A stretch of DNA of 64,000 nt from Asterochloris sp. CNOR1 (lineage: Eukaryota; Chlorophyta; Trebouxiophyceae; Trebouxiales; Trebouxiaceae). The notes under the pieces were generated by a model, which worked only from the letters and a program-made list of their open reading frames with translations, was not told the origin of the DNA and did no database searches. Positions within the stretch are counted from its first letter, which is position 1; each line of letters begins with the position of its first letter. Positions 56,578 to 64,000 of the stretch are shown in pieces. The DNA lies in contig OZ017750.1 of the NCBI GenBank assembly GCA_963969365.1, forward strand, positions 3,038,001 to 3,102,000, given 5' to 3'. Position numbers and translations under genes: made by a program.

Positions 56578-59465
56578 ATGGGGGGTGCCTGCTGCAAGGG
56601 CCGCAGAGCCACCAATCCTGAGCCTCATGAGTCTGTACAGGCCGTGAATGTGGCACCTCGGGTTGCACCTGTTGGTGCACCAGCAAAGCTCCATGAAGCT
56701 GTGCAATCTGGAGCAGCTGCTATCCTGGAATGCTCATCATCTGGTCTGCTGCAGCTTGATAGATGGGCTGTCCAGCATGAGACTCAGTGAGTGGCTGCTG
56801 GACCAGATCTCACACATGTTCATGAGCGATTCACACAGGACCCCTTATTGCAGGACCACCACCACCCTGGTGGCCATCAGCGCCATCAACGCCCTGCTGC
56901 AGCCGCTGCTTGACAGGGTCCAGACGGCACTGGATCACCCTGCAGGCATTTCAGATCCCACTTGGCAGGACGCAGAGCTGGCAGATCTTCAGAAGCTTGT
57001 GACTGCTGCCGCAGAGGCACAGGCAGGTTGCGCTTTGCTGCAGCCGATTGCTAAGGCGGTGGCTGAGCTGCTTGCTGTTGCAGCAGCCAGCCTGCACGCT
57101 GATCAGTCAACACCTACAAGCAGTGAGACAGATGCAGCAGTGTCAGCCTCACCACCCTGCACCGCAATCAATTGCCTTCTGGGAATGGCAGGTGCTCTCG
57201 TCACCCGCACAGTGTCTGTGTCCACAGCACAGGAGGCCCAGCAGCGGTGGCAGCAGTGGCGGCAGCTGGCAGCATCTCTGGGCCTGCAGGAGCAGGCACA
57301 CCTGGCCCCAGTGCTGGCTGCCCCTGGGAAGGCGCTGCTGCTGCATCTGCAGTCTGCAGCGCAGGAGCCCCCCAAGAAGGTGCCCCTGCAGGTGAGGCTT
57401 CCCGTGCGCTCAGTGCTTCGTTGCTTCACAGCCTGCACCACAGTGACACTATGCGTGGTGCAAAGCTGGCGGCTGCATCCAGTCCTGCTCAAACTGGATG
57501 ACTTCATACGCACAGCATGTCAGGCCTGTGGCAGACAGCATACGAGAGCCCCTGCTGTCAGGGGGCAGATCACTCTGCTGCCCTCGTACCTGCAGGTGCA
57601 GCGAGATATGGCGTTCAGCACTGCCTGTCAGGACCTCAGCAGGCGCGGCCTGCTGGGCCAGCTGACCGGGCCCTGCACCCTCTTCCCCTGCTTCCTGCAC
57701 AGGTACAGCCCTGGGCCCCAGCACCAACGGCCAGCAGCGGAGGCTGGGGAGGGCCATGGGCCCCGCAAAGACTTCTTCGAGGCAGCGGCTGCTGAGCTCA
57801 TGCTGCAGAGGGCAGGTGGGGCAGTGCTGGTCGAGGTGCAGCAGCACTCTGCCCTGCCTACCATCTCACAGCGGCACAGTGAGTGGCACTGCCTGTGTCT
57901 GCGTGCAGCTGTGGCCTTCTGTGCCTGTGACGGACAAGGTTGCCATTTTCTGCTCCCTGTGACAGCAGGGCATACTGTGCAGATGCTGGTGGGTCAGCTC
58001 CGTGCCCTGCGCAGCTGTTCATCTATATCAGCAGTAGCGCGTACTTCTGGTACAACACAAGCCTGGCCAGAAGTGCCCATCTTGAGGAGCAGTATTGGCT
58101 GGCTGGGTGGCTGCTGGGCCAGATGCTGCACAACAGAACAAGCTTCCCCCTAGTCACATCGTCTGTCGTGACTGAAAAGCTCATCTTGGGGTCCCAGTTT
58201 GAGGTGAGCAGCATCATGACATCATGAGGCTCTGGGCCTCCTGTACAATTGCTGGTGCTCTCCTTGACGAGACTCCCCGCATTTGGCGCATAGACTGTGG
58301 TGCATCACCTGAAGTCTGGCAGACCAGGCAGACCTGCTCACACTGCTCGATTGCAGGCCAATATCGATGTCTTGAAGCGCCATGACCCTGTGGCAGCGCA
58401 GTCCCTGCTGCACACGCAGAAGCTCCCCCCAAGCCAATTTGACGCCCTGATGGAGTTGCAGAACCAGCCAGCTGGGACCAGCAGGGAGGATTTTGTGCGG
58501 CAGGCTGTGCAGCAGCTGCTTGTCTGGGAGGTTGACTGGCAGTGTGCTTCCTTGGAGCAGGTAAGCCAGCATTCAATTGGATGTTGACTTCTTTCCTAAC
58601 ACTATGGAGGCTATGTGACTTCTTCAGGCATTGACATCCCAAAGGTAGTTGATGGCAAAGCCGTCAGTCCCGCAGGGTTGCTGGCCTGCAGGGATTTTGG
58701 TCCGCTATATCACAGGATCTGCTACGCAGCTGGCAGGTGTCCAGCGCAGACCTGCAGGCCATAGCCTCTGGCGGTGGCCAAGTAAAGCATGGCAGCAGCA
58801 GGCGACTGCAGGAGGTCTTCAGGGTGGTGCTGGACCCAGAGCTGAGGGGACAGAGCAGCCTGCTGGCGGAGTGCTTCTGGGAGGTGAGGGCACTTCATCC
58901 AGGCGGGGCCTTTCACCCATGGACGTGTATGCACTATAATGTCAGCTGCATCTGGCGTTCTCACTGGTCCAGCGCATATGAGAGTGACTTGCTGCGCCTG
59001 CAGGTGGAGGACAGCTGGTCGCCTAATGTCCGCCAGCAGTTTGTGCGCTTTGTCACTGGCAGCACACATATGCCGCACCCCGGGATGGAGCTCCTCAGGG
59101 TTGAGCTGCCCTACACTGCTATGGGTAGGGAGGACCACAGGAAGATGCTGGGCAGGCTGCCACAGGTGTGCACATGCAGACTGCAGGCCACAGTGAAGCC
59201 TCAAGCTGTTCTGGCCCTGACTCTTCACCAGCTGAGTGCATGACCCTGAGAAGCCACTACGCTGCAGGCACACACCTGTGGCAACATTTTGGAACTTCCA
59301 AACTATCAGGAAAGTTGGATAGCACTGCACAGCCCAGGGGCCAAGGCATCACTTAGCCAAAAGCAGCAGACGCAGCTCAGGGAAGATCTACTGCAGATTC
59401 TGCAGGACAGACTGGCCATGGCTGTTGCCAATTGCCATACATATGGTCTTGATGAGGCAGATTGA
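56578..59465 (+). CDS. HECT-type E3 ubiquitin ligase with MGGACC N-terminus
   Basis: Exon 1 (56578-56786) starts MGGACCKGRR, a Gly-2 plus double-Cys arrangement typical of myristoylated and palmitoylated proteins, and splices in phase to exon 2 (56854-57391, TLVAISAINALLQPLL). A long open exon to 57878 carries the HECT N-lobe start, GHGPRKDFFEAAAAELM. Later exons: 58015-58203 (AYFWYNTSLARSAHLEEQYW), 58357-58560 (IDVLKRHDPVAAQSLL), about 58692-58883 (GFWSAISQDLLRSWQ), 59004-59165 (VRQQFVRFVTGSTHMP) and 59268-59465. The last holds the catalytic centre HTCGNILELPNYQES; the active Cys codon is 59277-59279. It forms a thioester with ubiquitin and passes it to substrate. Membrane attachment is inferred from the N-terminus. 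The joint between 57878 and 58015 is out of phase, so a small exon or another donor is missing from my model. Confidence 0.85.
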
Positions 59466-59591
59466 CTGAGGTTCAGCCTTCTTCATGAGACAGCCCAGCC
59501 ACAGGGTCACCAGCATCAGCACAACCAGGTGGCTGATGCTGCTGACCCTGAGATTTTAGATTGACCGACTGCAACAATCTTGTTTGGGCTC

Positions 59592-62500
59592 TCACGAGGC
59601 TGCACTGGCAGACTCATCCTCCTCATCATTGCTTGCTGCCACTTCCTGATCACCATCCACTTCCGTTTCATCGTGGGCAGACTTCTCTGGCTCATCGTCA
59701 AAAGCCCAGCTCTCTACAGCTCCCTCAGGCAGCTTGTCAAACATGACTGCCTGCATGTACTCCTCTGCAATTCCCTCTCCAAAGGCTGCCGCCAATACGG
59801 TCTTGGTCTTGCCGTTTTTTAGCTGCTGGTCAGCATACCGCTTGTGGGCAGCTGCAACATCCTCCATCCTTGCCTCCCTGCAGCAGGAGCCGACCAAAAT
59901 CAGCCATGGGATGGCAGCCTGCACGCAATGTCTGCAGCTCCCCTGACTGTGCACGGGTACAGCAGGAGGGCGGCCAGTCAAAGCTTCATCGTGCACACCT
60001 CCGCGAAATGTGGCACCCAGCAGCTGGATTTAGCAGAAAAGGGGCTGGCAGATTGCCAGGCTGACCACACGCAGCTCAGATTGTCTGGGACATGCAGCCT
60101 CGAGCTTTGCCTAGCGCAGGCCAGCATGCAGCCTGAGCAGACAAAGCCAAAGCAGCCTGGCCATGCATGAAGAGGCTTGCAGGGTGCAGTCACCTAGGTC
60201 GTGGGGCGCAAGACCCAAGCTCTGCCAGACAGCGGCAGAGCCCAAGCAGCCTAGGCATGCAATCCCCAAGCCTTCAGCAGGCACTGCCTGACTTTGACAT
60301 GACAAGCCAAACTCACCTGTCAGGGCCATCCAGGGGCTTGATGTGCCACGCCAGCCGCAGGTGCTGGTGCACCAACCCGATGACATAAGTGACAAAGGCC
60401 TCCACATCCCTCCCGCTCTTGGGCATCATCAGAACACACTGGTCTGAGAAGATCTCGCGGCCCCAGTCTGGCATGTTTCGATTGTTCGTCAGCTCAAACT
60501 GCTCCTGCAGGTCCCTGCACAGCAAGGCAGAGGTAAGCTCTGGTGGCCAGCTGCTGTTTGGCGCAGGAAAGCAACCTGCGCTCTGAAGCAGTGCGAGTGA
60601 GGCAGCTGTCTGCAGCGTGGCTTACCGCCGCTTGCAGACAGGGTTTGCAGCTCCCAAGACAACCAGATTATAGGGCACCCAGCACAGCAGGTAGCATGCA
60701 GCTGCTTGCGAACAGCTACCAGCAGGGTGATGATCAAGCTCATGAGGGACAGCCCGCATTCTGTGTGGCACCGCTGCCTGTTGCAGAAAGCCACTCCTTT
60801 GACCAGAGCGGTTGTCAGACAGCACTCAGGTCTGCTCTGCAGTGTTGAAGAGTGCAGCTGCACTCACGTGAGCATCTTCTCATAGAGCGGGGGCAGCTTG
60901 CGGGTCATGGAGACCGGGGAGGCATCCACACAGCAGAACACGACGGCGCCAGCCCGCCCCACCATGTCAAAGGCCACGATGGGGAGGTCCACATCCCCGC
61001 GAGGGTACATCACACAGTGGATGACCTACAGGGAGGCACTTGCATCAGGGTGCGCTCTCCCTCATGCGCTGAAGGTTTGTGTGGGGGACAGGTAAGTGCC
61101 TGGTCAAGCAGCGGCGCCAGAACTGTATGCGGAGCCTGTGTGTGTGCACAAGGCAGCGCTTGCCAGCACCAGCCTTTGAGACTGCAGCTGGCAGCCTGAA
61201 CGGTCTCAGGAGTCACACTGAAAGGCCGCCCTGGAAACGGTGCCACCTCAGGCTGCGCTATTAGGGCCATAGTGACAAGTCAGCTCCACGTCGTCATACC
61301 GGATGCTGACTCCAGGTGCGCGCTTGTACTCTCTCCAAAGCCTAAGATTGCTGACAGAGGCGGTGCCAGAAGACTGACTGGCCTTGAGCCCACTCGCTTG
61401 AAGGCTGGGATGGGAGGACAGCTGGCCGTGAGATCACATAGAAACCCGCCTGTTGCTCTTCACACAGTCATCTGTTCAAGGGCCAGCCAAGCTCGCTGCA
61501 TGCTGCCCTGCTGTATGCCGCCCCCAGAGAGCAGCTGCTGCAGCCCTGCCATTTTGTACAATTGCTAAGCGAGCTGGCAGCAGAGAGGTCCACCCCAATC
61601 AACAAACTCACCTCAAGCCTGTCCAGCCTGGCAGCCAGCTTCATTTGCGGCCTGCACCCTCAAATGCAAGGTGCTGGTCAGGTTGCGGCCCCCTGCCTGC
61701 CCTGCTGCAGGCGAAGGCAGACATAGCGCCCACCTCAAGCCCTGTCCTGCCTGGCAGCCCCCTGCAGGTGCTAAGGTTGCAGCTGAGCGCATCAGGAAGG
61801 TTTTGTCATCTTGCAAGACGGCCCACCTCCAGCCCATCCTGCCTGACAGCCAGCTCCAGGTGGAGCTTGCGGAAGACATCGCTCTGGTAGCAGCGGTTCT
61901 CCAGCAGCAGGCGCGGCCACCCCTCCTCGCCCTTCTTGGGGTCAGGCACCTCTGCGTAGCTGGTGGAGCTGTGGTCCTCAGTCATGTTGCAGGAGTCCAT
62001 ATACTTGTAGGGCTGCAGGCAGCAGAGTTGGACGGGGTCAGCTCCTGTGCACTTGACCTGGCAAGTCTTGGGGTGGGGCAGCACAGTCGACCTGACTGGG
62101 TCTACACATATGCAATTGAGCTGGCCAGGTCATGGGGCCAAGCAAACAAGGCTGCAGGCAAGGTTTGACATGGGTCAGTTCTCAATGCTTTTGAACTGCA
62201 GATTGGAAGGGCAAAAAATGGGACCCTTTTGCGTGCTTGTTGAAGGATATGCCATGGGGGCCTTCAGGCATTGCCACTCATGATATGCTGCACCCTGTAG
62301 GGTGGCGCCGCGCTAGTACACTTGCATCAGTGAGCAGAGCAGATATTCGCAGCACACTCTGCAGGGTGCAGCAGTCTTTGACTGGTCATCAATCTGCAAT
62401 CATGCCATGCAGGCACACCCAGTCAGGCAGTACCCGTCTCCTTCAGGGGCAAAAGCCTCACACTGATGCAGGATCGATGACAGCATGTGAAAGGCAAGCA

Positions 62501-63251
62501 CACCCCAGGCAGGGAGGCCCTCACCTCTGCTAGAGGGTACAGCCTCAAGTCCATGGGCAGCTGGTGGCGCCACATGCCCTCCACATGAGCCACCAGAGCA
62601 TCAATGGGCTGGCTCACGCGGTCTGCCAGGCGCCAGGAGCCCATTCCGATCACTTCTATGGCCTCCCAGTCATCAATCCCAGTCTGCAGGGGGCGACGTA
62701 CCTGTCAGCCTCCTCAGAACACGAGTCCATACCCTGTGATTGTGCAGGCCAATCATGCAGCAATGATGCAGGTGACTCAACAAGGGGCCTGTGTCAGATT
62801 AAAATCGAGGTGCCAGGTGCAGCCATCGGTGCTTGATGCAGTTGTCAGGCAGCAGCATCACATGTGCTGCAGCGCAGACCACTTACGCCGCCTGCCTGGG
62901 GTTACTGCATCTGCATGGGCTTTGCTTGCTCACCTCAGCATTGGGGCCTGCCTGGGTTTTCCGCGTCTGCATGGGCTGCTGCATAAAGCCCTCTGCAAGC
63001 CTGTCAACCATGTCCTCGTCCACAGGCTGAGCAAGGTCTAGCCAGCGGACATTTGAGTCCAGCTCCGGCTGCTCCACAACTGCCTCTGGCAAGGGGAAGG
63101 GTGCGCTCTCTGTTGCTGCTGCCTGGCACCTGACAGGCCTCTGGGCTGTAGCCTGGCATCTCAAAGGCGGCTGTACTACCTCCATTGTGAGAGATGGCTG
63201 TCGGCAACAGGCTACATGGCAGACAGCATTGGGTCGCAAGGTGGCATGCAC
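59592..63251 (-). CDS. PCYA: Phycocyanobilin:ferredoxin oxidoreductase (PcyA)
   Basis: Six exons in phase: 63251-62934, 62684-62525, 62012-61827, 61025-60868, 60514-60317 and 59877-59592. Exon 1 starts with a transit-peptide-like leader (MHATLRPNAVCHVACC..., Arg/Ala/Gln-rich; a second Met at 63185 is possible). Then come LVAHVEGMWRHQLPMDLRLY, LLENRCYQSDVFRKLHLELA, VIHCVMYPRGDVDLPIVAFD, MPDWGREIFSDQCVLMMP, and finally HKRYADQQLKNGKTKTVLAA plus AFGEGIAEEYM. The residues used by cyanobacterial PcyA, Glu of ENRCYQ, His of HLELA and Asp of VDLP, are all conserved. The enzyme reduces biliverdin IXalpha to phycocyanobilin with ferredoxin, in the plastid; in green algae the product serves in signalling and photosystem biogenesis rather than phycobilisomes. 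An acidic tail (VDGDQEVAASNDEEDESA) extends beyond the cyanobacterial end. Confidence 0.93.
61607..61860 (-). repeat. PcyA exon-3 donor repeated twice inside the intron
   Basis: The stretch spanning the true 5' splice site (61823-61860) recurs at 61727-61769 and 61607-61643. Copies 1 and 3 agree at about 30 of 37 positions; copy 2 has a one-base insertion. All keep the GAG|GTG(G/A)G donor-like core and the AGCCAGGC(A/T)GG-type block read on the minus strand. Confidence 0.75.
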
Positions 63252-63779
63252 ATCGCTCCCTCATGGCATGGGAGGCGCAGGAGGGTGCAGACGCATCTCA
63301 GGTGCTCTCACCTGTGCAGTGTTCATTTGCTCTGCTGCGCAATTGCCAAGGTGGGGGAGCCATTGCTCCATGCTGTATGGCCTTTGTTGAGGTCCACATC
63401 GTTTGCGTTAGCTTCCCAAGCTGTGGTGCCTTCAGATATGTAAGCAGATGGGTGGCAGCTGGAATGCCGATTTAAAGTCTGACAAAGGGCTCAGGTGCTG
63501 CGGCGGCAGAAGAAGCCTGCGTTCTGCATGCTGAGATCTGGCTGACCTGCAGCCGCAGCCAAACCCGCAGCTGTGAGTCAGGCCTTTCTGACCAATTCCT
63601 GTGCCAGATGCAATGATTTGTTCAGGAGGAGATTTGCAGCTCCATCACTCTTGACTGCAGGAGGTCCTCTCCACCTGGCCTGCCTTGAAGGTAGCCGAAG
63701 CTCATCTTAGTGCTGCATTGATCTCAGGCTCATGTCCTCCTCAAATGTCATCGCAATACCAATGCAGCTTTTATGCAGG
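63252..63779. promoter_or_regulatory. Divergent region between PcyA and MINDY-like genes
   Basis: About 530 bp between divergent starts. It must contain both promoters and 5' UTRs. No TATA box, repeat or coding exon was seen. Confidence 0.4.
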
Positions 63780-63950
63780 ATGAGCACATCAGTGCCCAGC
63801 TATAAGCTCAAGAGGATTCAGTATTTCAGGCGGGAGGTCCCAATAGCTCTACAGAATGAGAATGGGCCCTGCCCTCTGCTGGCCATAGCTAATGTTCTGC
63901 TGCTACGGAACCAGATTACGCTGCCAGCCAATGCGCCAGATGTCTCACAG
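63780..63950 (+). CDS. MINDY-type deubiquitinase, first exon (cut by window end)
   Basis: ATG at 63780 opens MSTSVPSYKLKRIQYFRREV, then PIALQNENGPCPLLAIANVL and LLRNQITLPANAPDVSQ, and a donor follows at 63951. This is the start of the MINDY-1/2 (FAM63) catalytic domain: human YHLKWI...QNENGPCPLLAIMNILFLR. The Cys in NGPCPLL is the catalytic nucleophile. MINDY enzymes trim K48-linked polyubiquitin from the distal end. The remaining catalytic His and the ubiquitin-binding tail lie right of the window. Confidence 0.9.
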
Positions 63951-64000
63951 GTGGGGAGTCTGTTCCAGCCTGCCGTGCCTTGTGAATGGATCCAACAGTA

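Noticed and set aside
1-64000. Transposons, retroelements, CRISPR arrays, integrated viral genes
   Set aside because: No transposase, reverse transcriptase, integrase, capsid-like frame, terminal repeat pair or spacer array was recognised on either strand.

Overview
The window reads as nuclear DNA of a green alga (chlorophyte). The evidence is dense, short, GC-rich introns with GT-AG and some GC-AG ends, a near-uniform acceptor context ending in TGCAG, plant-type ERD2-like and PcyA proteins, a GAF-PAS-TKL kinase of the algal kind, and a eukaryotic 5S rRNA gene. A trebouxiophyte is my best guess, but it is inference only. Most genes are split into many small exons, so they are described as spans with exon positions where both splice sites and reading phase could be checked by eye.

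Layout, left to right: a DNAJB13-type co-chaperone (+, 5' end cut off by the window); a very large Gemin5 homologue (-); a Fic-domain protein (+); a GAF-PAS-protein kinase (-) with a kinase-like cassette inside one intron; about 3 kb without a supportable gene; an intronless ARFRP1-type small GTPase (-); a small orphan protein (+); a RAP/FASTK-like putative organellar RNA-binding protein (+); an mTERF-like helical-repeat protein (-); an ERD2/KDEL-receptor-like membrane protein (+); a head-to-head pair of LYRM1-like (-) and LENG1/CIR-like (+); a long ARM/HEAT-like repeat protein (-); UBFD1 (+); a poorly resolved gene (-); a multi-repeat DUF4379 zinc-ribbon protein (-); one 5S rRNA gene (+); a WD40 protein (-); a HECT E3 ligase with an acylation-type N-terminus (+); PcyA bilin reductase (-); and the first exon of a MINDY-type deubiquitinase (+, cut off at the right edge).

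Functional themes are RNA biology (Gemin5, RAP, LENG1, 5S rRNA), protein quality control and ubiquitin (DNAJB13, UBFD1, HECT, MINDY, Fic), and plastid or photosensory chemistry (PcyA, GAF-PAS kinase). There is no operon logic; neighbours mostly alternate strands.

The most unusual signal is structural. In at least eight genes, a stretch spanning a splice junction is repeated two to three times at 50-120 bp spacing beside the real junction. In the kinase gene the copies are about 93% alike, and each unit is itself a potential GT...AG intron. This is what intron birth by tandem duplication of an AG|GT-bearing segment should look like, seen at several stages of decay.
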